Assembly (NCBI GenBank): GCA_045599305.1
Contig: JAZRVU010000030.1
Location: forward strand, 1 to 51,714
DNA from: SIG588 sp045599305
GTDB lineage: Bacteria > Bacillota > Clostridia > Oscillospirales > Acutalibacteraceae
DNA: 51,714 nt
Direction of reading: 5' to 3'
The position numbers were made by a program, and so were the translations under genes. Position 1 is the first letter of the stretch; every line of letters starts with the position of its first letter. The notes under the pieces are model-generated. The model did not search any database. It saw only the letters and a list, made by a program, of their open reading frames with translations, and had not been told where the DNA came from. Of this stretch, positions 42,289-49,840 are shown in pieces.

Positions 42289-43530
42289 TTACCAATCTGT
42301 TTTGGAGACGGCTTCAAAGCGTGCGATCATTTCATCGGTCGGTCGATAATCCGGACGCGAGCAGCACGGGATGGTCGGCGCGGAGCCGTCCGCCCCCCAG
42401 AACGGCGTGTCGGTATCGTTTTCGTACTTTTTGCGGTCTTCTTCCCGGCGAAAATCGGGGATATCGTACGGGACGCCGTACTGCATCAGGCTGCGGTTTC
42501 CGAGGATCGCGACCGCCACCATGCGCGCGGCAACGTACACATCCAGATACGGTTTGGTGCCCGTGCGGATGCAGTTGAAGAAGTCGCGGAACATAAAATA
42601 GTCACTGCCGCCGTGTCCGGCGCGTGAGGCAATCTCCGCGTCCTCCGGCGAGAACTGCGCGGTGTAAAAATTCGCGGTCTCCTTCCCCTGCGGCACATCC
42701 CACTCGTTATAGGTCAGCATGATCTTATTGTCGGTGCCGCGCACGTTTTCGACCTGCCCCCGCTCGCAGGCGAGCCGGTAGGAATTCTCGTGCGCGCCGA
42801 AGCCGGCACAGCCGGTGATGCGGTAAACGGAATCGTCATCGTTCAGCGTGGTGATGATCGCCGCGGCATCGCCGCGATAAGCCGCCGATGTGGCCGCTTT
42901 GGACTTCGGGTGGAAAACCGGCAGGGCGGTCACACGGATGGGATTGGAATGGGTCGCCATCATCAGCGGCCCCAGCGAATGGGTCAGGTAATAGGTCGCG
43001 GGCAGATAGTTGCGCCAGTGCTTGGCACTGTCATAATACCGGGCGATGAAGGCGGTGTCGTTTTCGTTGCCGGGATGATTGTATTCCCCCTCGGCAAACA
43101 TGACTTTCCCCAACGTGCCGCCCCTGTAGACCTTCTGCATTTCCTGGTTGAACACCATGTACGGGTAGTTTTCGCCCAGCATGTAAATGGCGTCGCTCTT
43201 TTCGGCGGCGCGCACCAGCGCCACACATTCCGCCATGGTGCCGGCGGCGGTGCATTCGCTGATGACATGGATGTTCTTTTCCAGTGCCTTTATGGCATAG
43301 GGCGCGTGCTCCGGAAAGTAGTTGGCGATATACACCGCGTCGAAGCCGTGATTGATGAATTCGTCAAAGTCACGGTACACCGCGACATCGCCGAGCTTTT
43401 TCTGCGCTCTTTCCAGCAGTTTTTCGTCTTTGTCGCAGATGGCAACGATCTCCACATCATTATAGAGGATGCTTTCGTAGTTGTCACTGCCGCGATTGGC
43501 GCCGAAGATCCCGAGTGTGAGTTTTTTCAT
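42289..43530 (-). CDS. Gfo/Idh/MocA-family oxidoreductase
   Basis: 413 residues, cytoplasmic. The NAD(P)-binding Rossmann fold begins KKLTLGIFGANRGSDNYES with ICDKDE at the end of strand 2, and ECTAAGT matches the conserved E-K/C-P region. The C-terminal part (GHGGSDYFMFRDFFNCIRTGTKPYLDVY) resembles the region of GH109-type members that carry HGG-x-D, so either sugar oxidation or NAD-dependent glycoside cleavage is possible. The neighbourhood (transporter, AraC, GH31) supports sugar use. AGGAGGT precedes the start. It lies downstream of the DMT transporter gene, with hairpins between. Confidence 0.83.
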   Translation of the reverse strand: MKKLTLGIFGANRGSDNYESILYNDVEIVAICDKDEKLLERAQKKLGDVAVYRDFDEFINHGFDAVYIANYFPEHAPYAIKALEKNIHVISECTAAGTMAECVALVRAAEKSDAIYMLGENYPYMVFNQEMQKVYRGGTLGKVMFAEGEYNHPGNENDTAFIARYYDSAKHWRNYLPATYYLTHSLGPLMMATHSNPIRVTALPVFHPKSKAATSAAYRGDAAAIITTLNDDDSVYRITGCAGFGAHENSYRLACERGQVENVRGTDNKIMLTYNEWDVPQGKETANFYTAQFSPEDAEIASRAGHGGSDYFMFRDFFNCIRTGTKPYLDVYVAARMVAVAILGNRSLMQYGVPYDIPDFRREEDRKKYENDTDTPFWGADGSAPTIPCCSRPDYRPTDEMIARFEAVSKTDW

Positions 43531-43559
43531 GAAACAGACCTCCTAAAAAAATTGTCATA

Positions 43560-43591
43560 TCAAAAATTCAAAGGCGTTAGCCTTTGAATTT
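43560..43591 (-). terminator. Hairpin terminator between the DMT gene and the Gfo/Idh/MocA gene
   Basis: A perfect 12-bp stem, AAATTCAAAGGC with GCCTTTGAATTT around a 4-base loop, is followed on the - strand by TTTTTG. It would end or reduce transcription from the upstream DMT transporter gene. Confidence 0.7.
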
Positions 43592-43599
43592 GGCCGCTC

Positions 43600-43617
43600 G
43601 CCGTGCCGCAGCACGGC
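43600..43617 (-). repeat. Second hairpin next to the terminator
   Basis: GCCGTGC and GCACGGC form a 7-bp GC stem with loop CGCA, 8 bp from the larger hairpin and just after the DMT stop codon. Two stem-loops in a row may stabilise the 3' end of the message. Confidence 0.6.
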
Positions 43618-43629
43618 ATTTTGAGGTTA

Positions 43630-44493
43630 TCATATCGGCAACAGCAGTGCCAGCATTCCCCAAAAAGCCGTCAAAACCGCCAGAACATCCTTTTTGCGCG
43701 GTTTGGACGCGGTGAAGAAGCCGATAATCGTCGAGACGATCATCACGCCGCCCGTGACCAGCGGGTACTGCACCGAGCCGGCGATGTGCTTCAAGGCGAT
43801 CAGCAGCAGATAATTGCCGACGACGGAAAGCATGCCGCCCATCGCCAGAGATACGCCGACTTTCGCAGTCAGCCGGATTTTGGTGTGCGGCCGCCGCGCC
43901 ATCAGCAAAAGCGCCGCCCCTGCAAGGAGCGAGCGGAAGATCGCGCCCAGGATCGAATAGTCCAGCGCCGTCCCCTTGGGGTAGGACGCACTGTTGAAGA
44001 TCATGGACAGCACGCCCGACAGGCCGTTGGTCACAAAAACACCGACGTAATATATCCGGCCGCCGCTTTTAGTCCCCCGCTCCACCGTGAACAGCATGGC
44101 CACCGCGATCAGGATAAAGCAAAGGATCTTGGCCGCCGTGATCCCTTCTCCGTAAAACAGGATCCCCGTGACAAACGGAAGCGCCATGCCGCCGATCATG
44201 GAAAAGACCGAAAACAGCGAAAGGTTGGTAATGCCCAGTGCCCGGATGGCGAAAAAGGAAAACAGCAGACCGTTGACCGCCGCGGCACCGGCCATGATCG
44301 CGGTGAAGGGCGTGACCGTCAGCGAAAAGCCGTTTATCGCCAGCAGCAGTGCGCCGCCGATCAGTCCGGCCGCCAGCGAAAAGACGAATGTCGTATACCA
44401 GGAACTGCCGCATTGCTGCTGATACACCCTGTTAAAAAAGAATTGCAGGCCGAAAAACGTTACGGCCAGCAGGACCATACCGTAATAAAACAT
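43630..44493 (-). CDS. EamA-like DMT-superfamily transporter
   Basis: 287 residues with about ten hydrophobic segments arranged as two five-helix halves, the drug/metabolite transporter layout. The N-terminus starts directly in a membrane helix. Substrate cannot be read from sequence; a sugar or sugar derivative is plausible because it is divergent from an AraC regulator and followed by an oxidoreductase of the Gfo/Idh/MocA family. Confidence 0.8.
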   Translation of the reverse strand: MFYYGMVLLAVTFFGLQFFFNRVYQQQCGSSWYTTFVFSLAAGLIGGALLLAINGFSLTVTPFTAIMAGAAAVNGLLFSFFAIRALGITNLSLFSVFSMIGGMALPFVTGILFYGEGITAAKILCFILIAVAMLFTVERGTKSGGRIYYVGVFVTNGLSGVLSMIFNSASYPKGTALDYSILGAIFRSLLAGAALLLMARRPHTKIRLTAKVGVSLAMGGMLSVVGNYLLLIALKHIAGSVQYPLVTGGVMIVSTIIGFFTASKPRKKDVLAVLTAFWGMLALLLPI

Positions 44494-44516
44494 GACCGAT
44501 CCCTCATTTCGAGGCT

Positions 44517-44525
44517 ATTATAGCA
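44517..44525 (-). promoter_or_regulatory. Extended -10 promoter of the DMT transporter gene
   Basis: On the - strand the sequence reads TGCTATAAT, a TGn extended -10 with a perfect TATAAT, 23 bp before the start codon. No good -35 box is seen, as expected for an extended -10 or for an activator-dependent promoter; the AraC regulator is divergent. Confidence 0.65.
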
Positions 44526-44576
44526 AACCGGAAAATGAAATCACATGGATTTTTTCGCTTGAAACATGGAAAAAGG

Positions 44577-44606
44577 TTGCATCTTCGGGTGCTTTTGTGG
44601 TAAACT
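44577..44606 (+). promoter_or_regulatory. Promoter of the AraC regulator gene
   Basis: TTGCAT (44577-44582) and TAAACT (44601-44606) with an 18-bp spacer, 24 bp before the TTG start. The 137-bp region between the two divergent genes holds both promoters, so one bound regulator could act on both. Confidence 0.6.
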
Positions 44607-44630
44607 GTATCCAAACGGGGGGGGATCGCT

Positions 44631-45422
44631 TTGAAAAATAAAAACATCTGCAAATTCATATCGAAGACTGCCGAACACACGCTGAACACCACCCAGTTCA
44701 TTTTCGAGACCGAGTGGCCCACCGATGCGGGGGAGCAGATCGCCGATACCGACCGCATGCTGCTGGTGACCGCCGGGAGCGGCACGTTCACGGTCAACGG
44801 GACGGTGCACCGTCTGGCCCCCGGCCATGTCGTCTGTATCCTGACCGGGCAGCTTTACCGTCTGCAAAATGAAAACGGTCTGCAGTTTTTGTATATTGAC
44901 TATTCCGGCGAGCGCAGCATGGAACTGCACGCGCGGTGCGGCATCACCGGGAACCGCTGTGTGTTCGAGACGGATCAAAGCCTGATCCCGCTTTGGAAAG
45001 AGAGCCTGATCCGCGCCAACGCCGAAAACCTCGACCTGATAAGCGAAAGTATGCTGCTCTACGCCTTTTCGCAGCTGCGGCAGACAAGAGAAGCCGCGAC
45101 CGATACCGTGCAGGCCATCATCGGCTATATTTCCGAAAATTACAGCGATGCAACGCTGTCGCTGACCGGTATGGCGGAAGAACTGGGCTACAATGCGAAG
45201 TATCTTTCGCATCTCATCGTCCGGCAGTTGGGCGTCAGTTTTTCGCAGTATGTGACTGAATTGCGGCTGCGGCAGTCGATCCTGCTCATCCGGCAGGGGC
45301 TGACCTCCATCAAGAACATCTCCATCCTCTGCGGCTTCGGCGACCCCTTTTACTTTTCAAAGGTGTTCAAACAGAAATTCGGCCTTTCCCCCAAAGGCTT
45401 TATCGAAATAGAAAACCGATAA
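44631..45422 (+). CDS. AraC-family transcriptional regulator
   Basis: 263 residues. The N-terminal cupin-like sensor (about 1-150, with GTFTVNGTVHRLAPGHVV) is followed by two helix-turn-helix motifs (about 165-260: LSLTGMAEELGYNAKYLSHLIVR and IKNISILCGFGDPFYFSKVFKQKFGLSPKGF). The start is TTG 44631, 6 bp after a run of G that can serve as the ribosome site; no ATG is available near it. It probably senses a sugar and controls the divergent transporter and the GH31 gene 31 bp downstream. Confidence 0.88.
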   Translation: MKNKNICKFISKTAEHTLNTTQFIFETEWPTDAGEQIADTDRMLLVTAGSGTFTVNGTVHRLAPGHVVCILTGQLYRLQNENGLQFLYIDYSGERSMELHARCGITGNRCVFETDQSLIPLWKESLIRANAENLDLISESMLLYAFSQLRQTREAATDTVQAIIGYISENYSDATLSLTGMAEELGYNAKYLSHLIVRQLGVSFSQYVTELRLRQSILLIRQGLTSIKNISILCGFGDPFYFSKVFKQKFGLSPKGFIEIENR

Positions 45423-45453
45423 AATTTTTACAGAAAACAGGGAGGAATTTATC

Positions 45454-47823
45454 ATGAAACTGACCGGATATGTCCGCGAGCCCCACGGGGTGGTGATCGC
45501 GACCGACGGCGCCGCACGGCTGCGTCTGCAGGCTTGGCGGCCGGACACGGTGCGTCTCTCCTTTGCCAAGGGCGATTTCACCGAAAACGATCTGCCGCTG
45601 GTGACCGTCGCACCCGACGAGGTGCCCTTCACGGTGGAGGATGACGGCACCTTTCTGACCTTTTCGGCCGGCGAGGCCGCCGTCACGATCAAAAAGACCA
45701 CCTTTGCCCTGCGTTTTCTGCGCGGCGGGCGGGAGATCGCACGGCTGTCCCGCTGGGGGATGCAGCTCAAGGAGACCACTGTCACCGTCCCGCACTACAC
45801 GGCCGACCGCGAGACAAAAGACAAACTGCGGCTCACCCACACCGATGAACTGCCGGGCTTCCGTTTCTATCTTTCCTTCGACTTTGCCGATGATGAGGTG
45901 ATCTACGGCCTCGGGCAGTACGGCGTCGGTGAGCCGGACCGCCGTCGTATGCCGGTCTACCTGTATCAATTTAACGATCAGGCGCCGGTGCCGTTTTTCA
46001 TCTCCTCCCGCGGGTACGGTGTGCTGCTGAATACCGGCGCCTACGCCACCTTTACCCGCGACACCTTCGGCACCACCTTTTACACCGACGCGGTAGAGAT
46101 GGGCGATTTCTATTTCATCGCCTCCGCTTCGGGGGACGGTGCCGTGCGGGGATACCGCGCGCTCACCGGCGCGGCGCCCATGATGCCCCGCTGGTTCTTC
46201 GGCTTTGCCCAGAGCAAGGAGCGCTATGTTACCCAGCAGGAACTGCTGGACGTGCTGCAGGAATACCGCCGGCGGCAGGTGCCGCTCGATTTGATGATAC
46301 AGGACTGGAATTACTGGCCGACCAACACCTGGAGTGACAAGAGCTTTGACCCTGCCCGCTACCCCGACCCTGCCGGTATGTGCCGCGCGGTGCACGATGC
46401 CCACGCGCATATCATGATCTCGGTGTGGCCGAACACCCGCGGCGGCGACGACTTTCGCGAGTTGTTCGAAAAGGATCAGCTGATGACCGACAGTGACGTC
46501 ACCGGCGACGGCGGTGTCTACAATGTCTTTGACCCCGCCGCCTGCGATACCTACTGGGCGCAGATGGAGCGGGGCATCCTGCGTCACGGCTTCGATGCGT
46601 GGTGGTGCGATTCCACCGAGCCGTTCGAGCCGAACTACGGCGCTTTTGCCGAGGCGGATCGGCAGAAGTCCGACACGCTCGCCATCTACCGCCGCTGGAT
46701 GGACAGCCGCCGGGTCAATCTCTTTTCGCTGCTGCACAGCCGCAATATCTATGAGCATCAGCGCGCCTGCCGTCCGGACAGGCGGGTGGTCAACCTCACC
46801 CGTTCCGGCTACGCCGGGCAGCAGCGCTATGGCACGGTGGTGTGGAGCGGCGACGTCGAGGGCTCTTTCCATGAGTTGAAGAAGCAGATCGTCGAGGGGG
46901 TGCACTTCTCCGCCTCCGGCCTGCCCTACTGGTCGGTGGATATCGGCGGCTTCTGGCCGGCGCACGGCAACAGGCGCTTCAACACCGCCAGCGATTACGG
47001 CAGCGTGGAGGATCCCGGCTACCGCGAGCTCTACGCCCGCTGGATCCAGTTCGGCTGCTTCGTGCCGCTGTTCCGCTCCCATGGGACCCAGTTCCCGCGG
47101 GAGATCTGGCGCTTTGGTGAGGGGGGGGAGCCGTTTTACGACAGCATCCGCCGCTTTATCGAACTGCGCTACCGCCTGCTGCCCTACATCTACTCCACCG
47201 CGTGGCAGGTGACCAAAAACGGCGACAGCTTCATGCGGCCGCTCGCTTTCGACTTCGCGGACGATCCTGCGGCGCTGACCGTCGGCGGGGAATATCTCTT
47301 CGGCCGCGCACTGCTGGTCTGCCCGGTCACCGCACCGCAGTATTACGAGGGCGCGGACATCCCGCTGACGGGGGAGAAGACCTGGCCGGTCTATCTGCCT
47401 GCCGGTGCGGACTGGTACGATTTCTTCACCGAAGCGCGCTATGCGGGCGGGCAGACGGTGACGGCGGACACCCCTATCGACAAAATGCCGCTCTTTGTGC
47501 GGGCGGGCAGCGTGCTGCCCACCGGCGAGGTGAAGCAGTATGCCGACGAGCGGCCCGACGCGCCCTACACCGTCACGGTCTACCCCGGTGCCGACGGGCA
47601 GTTCACCGTGTATGAGGATGCGGGTGAGGGCTACGGATACGAAAACGGCGAATATGCGGAATATGATCTGTGCTGGGACGATGTGGCGCGCACGCTGACC
47701 GTTTCGGCGCGCCGGGGCGGATTTGCCGGTATGGTGCCGGTGTGGCAGCTCACGGTGCGCGCCGTCGGCGGGGCAAAGCGGACGGTCTCCTATTCCGGCG
47801 AGATGCTCACCCTCACACTGTGA
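45454..47823 (+). CDS. GH31 family alpha-glucosidase / alpha-xylosidase
   Basis: 789 residues, no signal peptide, so cytoplasmic. N-terminal beta sandwich, TIM barrel with the nucleophile Asp386 in WWCDSTEP and the acid/base Asp467 in VVWSGDVEGSF, then C-terminal beta domains. The stretch MIQDWNYWP near 281-289 is conserved in the family. Substrate among alpha-glucosides, xylosides or related sugars is not determined. GGGAGGAA precedes the ATG. It is probably transcribed with the araC gene. Confidence 0.92.
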   Translation: MKLTGYVREPHGVVIATDGAARLRLQAWRPDTVRLSFAKGDFTENDLPLVTVAPDEVPFTVEDDGTFLTFSAGEAAVTIKKTTFALRFLRGGREIARLSRWGMQLKETTVTVPHYTADRETKDKLRLTHTDELPGFRFYLSFDFADDEVIYGLGQYGVGEPDRRRMPVYLYQFNDQAPVPFFISSRGYGVLLNTGAYATFTRDTFGTTFYTDAVEMGDFYFIASASGDGAVRGYRALTGAAPMMPRWFFGFAQSKERYVTQQELLDVLQEYRRRQVPLDLMIQDWNYWPTNTWSDKSFDPARYPDPAGMCRAVHDAHAHIMISVWPNTRGGDDFRELFEKDQLMTDSDVTGDGGVYNVFDPAACDTYWAQMERGILRHGFDAWWCDSTEPFEPNYGAFAEADRQKSDTLAIYRRWMDSRRVNLFSLLHSRNIYEHQRACRPDRRVVNLTRSGYAGQQRYGTVVWSGDVEGSFHELKKQIVEGVHFSASGLPYWSVDIGGFWPAHGNRRFNTASDYGSVEDPGYRELYARWIQFGCFVPLFRSHGTQFPREIWRFGEGGEPFYDSIRRFIELRYRLLPYIYSTAWQVTKNGDSFMRPLAFDFADDPAALTVGGEYLFGRALLVCPVTAPQYYEGADIPLTGEKTWPVYLPAGADWYDFFTEARYAGGQTVTADTPIDKMPLFVRAGSVLPTGEVKQYADERPDAPYTVTVYPGADGQFTVYEDAGEGYGYENGEYAEYDLCWDDVARTLTVSARRGGFAGMVPVWQLTVRAVGGAKRTVSYSGEMLTLTL

Positions 47824-47879
47824 GGAGCCGTGGTCAAAGTGCGCAAAGTTTTCCACGAAATTCGGGCAACATTACGGGG

Positions 47880-47907
47880 TTGATTTGTGTGCCGGGTATG
47901 GTACAAT
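47880..47907 (+). promoter_or_regulatory. Promoter of the TIM-barrel glycosidase gene
   Basis: TTGATT (47880-47885) and TACAAT (47902-47907) with a 16-bp spacer, 34 bp before the start codon, in the gap after the GH31 gene. Confidence 0.65.
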
Positions 47908-47941
47908 GAGGGTAACATCAGCAATACCGGGAGGGATTTAT

Positions 47942-49768
47942 ATGTCGAAAAAAGATCAGGAGATCGTTGTCTGTTGGGTGCCGGATGAAGACATGGAGGT
48001 ACTGCACTATCTCAAGGAGCACGGCTTCACCGCCGTACAGCTCTATGTGTTCTGGGAGCGGTTTGAGCCCAAGGCACGCGGCGAGTTCGACTGGACGTAT
48101 TATGACGAAAAGGTGCGCCGTATCCAGGCGGCGGGGCTTCGGTTCGTGCCCTTCTTCCTGATGGGCCCGCGCTATTCCGCGCCCGACTGGTGGCTCGAAA
48201 GCCCCGAGCACCGCGATCTGGTGTGTCTGGAGCACGGCCGCAAAAACCCGATCGAATCCATCTGGAATCCCGCGTTCCGCCGGGAGATCGACCGCGTGAT
48301 GGGCGCGTTCGCGGAGCATTATCTGCCGTGGGGCGTGATCGAAAGCGTGCAGCCGGGCATCTGCGGCGACTACGGCGAGGCGATCTATCCCGTGCACGGC
48401 AACTGGCCGGCGGCCTACCATACCCATCTGGGCTACTGGTGCGGCGGCGAGGATGCGATCGCGTCCTTCCGTGCGGCCATGCGGGAAAAATTCGGTGACA
48501 TCGCCGCGCTCAACGCCGCGTGGCGCAGCCACTACGCCGATTTCGACGAACTGGTGCCGTTTTTGCATCACAAGGCGCCCAGCCGCACGGCATGGCTGGA
48601 TATGAACGACTGGTACAACGCCTCGATGGATGAATACACCGATTTCTGGATGGATTGCTGCCGCCGCCATTTCCCCGACCATCCCATCTATCTGTGCACC
48701 GGCGGCTCGGAGGAGGCGCAGCTGGGCGCGGTGTTCTCCTCGCAGGCGCAGATCGCCGCGCGCTACGGCGCGGGCATCCGTCTGACCAACGAGATGAACG
48801 ACTTCTTCTACAATCTCTATAACACCATCCACATGCACAGCGCCTGTGAGTTCTACGGCGCCTACCTCGGACTCGAGCCGGTGGGCGGTCTCACGCCGCA
48901 GGGCGTGGTCAACCGTATGTACGGCAGCGCCGCTTTCGGCAACCGACAGATCTTCCACTACTACGGCAATCTGCTCACGGGCAACGAGCTCAACGGCGCG
49001 GGCGACGCGGTGCGGGACTATGCCTACCTCATCGAGGAGCGCCCGGTGAAGAGCCGCATCACCATGTTCTGGCCGCTCACCGAGGCCAAGGTGAACAACA
49101 CCGGCATCTCCGGCCGGGCAGTGGAGGCGCTCACCGCGCTGCGCCGCCATTATGAGGTGAAGGTGGCGGACGAAAAGATGATCGCCGACGGCGCGCTCGA
49201 GGACACCGACGTGCTCATCATGCTGGGCGTGCCTTTCACCCGTGAAGAAACGCTGCGGCAGGTGGCCGACTGGGTGAAGCGCGGCGGCAAGCTGTTCTCG
49301 GATATGCGCACCTATTCGGTGGAACTGGAATCCGTGCCGGAATTTGACGAGGTGCTGGGCTTCACGCCCGAATCGGACATCGCCTGCGGCGGCACCCATT
49401 TCTTGGTGCAGAAGACCGATTGGGCCCCGCTCTTCTCGGCGCGTGACCGCTACGGCTACGGCGAGAGCTGGCAGTATCTGGCCGACGATGTGGTGAAGAT
49501 GGCCGTGCATCCGGCGGCCACCCGCGGGCCGGAGGACTTCGCCTCCGTGGCGGGCGAGTGCTGCGCCGCGTTCTATCACGATGCCGGCGCCGGCCGGGCG
49601 GTCTTCTTCTGCGGCCCGCACGACCTGCGGGACGTGCTCATCGAGGATTTCTGCCGTGCCTACTGCGGCGTGGAGCCGATGGAACTGAAGCCCGGCGAGG
49701 TGGTGCGCACCCATGTGGGCGACCATATGCTGGTGCTGGGCGAGGACGCCACCATTTGGGAAGAATGA
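47942..49768 (+). CDS. TIM-barrel glycosidase (GH42/GH14-like)
   Basis: 608 residues without signal peptide. The first part follows the clan-A pattern (FTAVQLYVFWERFEP, GEFDWTYYDEKVRRIQAAGLRF), and GICGDYGEAIYPVHG resembles the acid/base strand of GH14- and GH42-like enzymes. The C-terminal third (about 370-480: DVLIMLGVPF, WVKRGGKLFSDM) looks like the amidotransferase-like trimer domain of GH42. Final residues form a small beta domain. Beta-galactosidase is the usual label for this architecture but the activity is not shown. GGGAGGG is 6 bp upstream of ATG 47942. Confidence 0.75.
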   Translation: MSKKDQEIVVCWVPDEDMEVLHYLKEHGFTAVQLYVFWERFEPKARGEFDWTYYDEKVRRIQAAGLRFVPFFLMGPRYSAPDWWLESPEHRDLVCLEHGRKNPIESIWNPAFRREIDRVMGAFAEHYLPWGVIESVQPGICGDYGEAIYPVHGNWPAAYHTHLGYWCGGEDAIASFRAAMREKFGDIAALNAAWRSHYADFDELVPFLHHKAPSRTAWLDMNDWYNASMDEYTDFWMDCCRRHFPDHPIYLCTGGSEEAQLGAVFSSQAQIAARYGAGIRLTNEMNDFFYNLYNTIHMHSACEFYGAYLGLEPVGGLTPQGVVNRMYGSAAFGNRQIFHYYGNLLTGNELNGAGDAVRDYAYLIEERPVKSRITMFWPLTEAKVNNTGISGRAVEALTALRRHYEVKVADEKMIADGALEDTDVLIMLGVPFTREETLRQVADWVKRGGKLFSDMRTYSVELESVPEFDEVLGFTPESDIACGGTHFLVQKTDWAPLFSARDRYGYGESWQYLADDVVKMAVHPAATRGPEDFASVAGECCAAFYHDAGAGRAVFFCGPHDLRDVLIEDFCRAYCGVEPMELKPGEVVRTHVGDHMLVLGEDATIWEE

Positions 49769-49775
49769 TAAGAAC

Positions 49776-49810
49776 AATCATAACCACCGGCTTTGCCGGT
49801 GGTTATGATT
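49776..49810 (+). terminator. Perfect 16-bp inverted repeat after the TIM-barrel glycosidase gene
   Basis: AATCATAACCACCGGC and its exact complement enclose a TTT loop. It starts 7 bp after the stop codon and is followed by TATCGTT, which is not a good T tract. It is probably a terminator or a transcript-end stabiliser, and it lies only 31 bp before the next start codon. Confidence 0.6.
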
Positions 49811-49840
49811 TATCGTTGAGTGTTTGTAAAGGGTATTTCT

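Noticed and set aside
45400..47856. 818-codon - strand open frame over the GH31 gene
   Set aside because: The + strand gene has both catalytic Asp motifs and a ribosome site; the reverse frame does not match any family.
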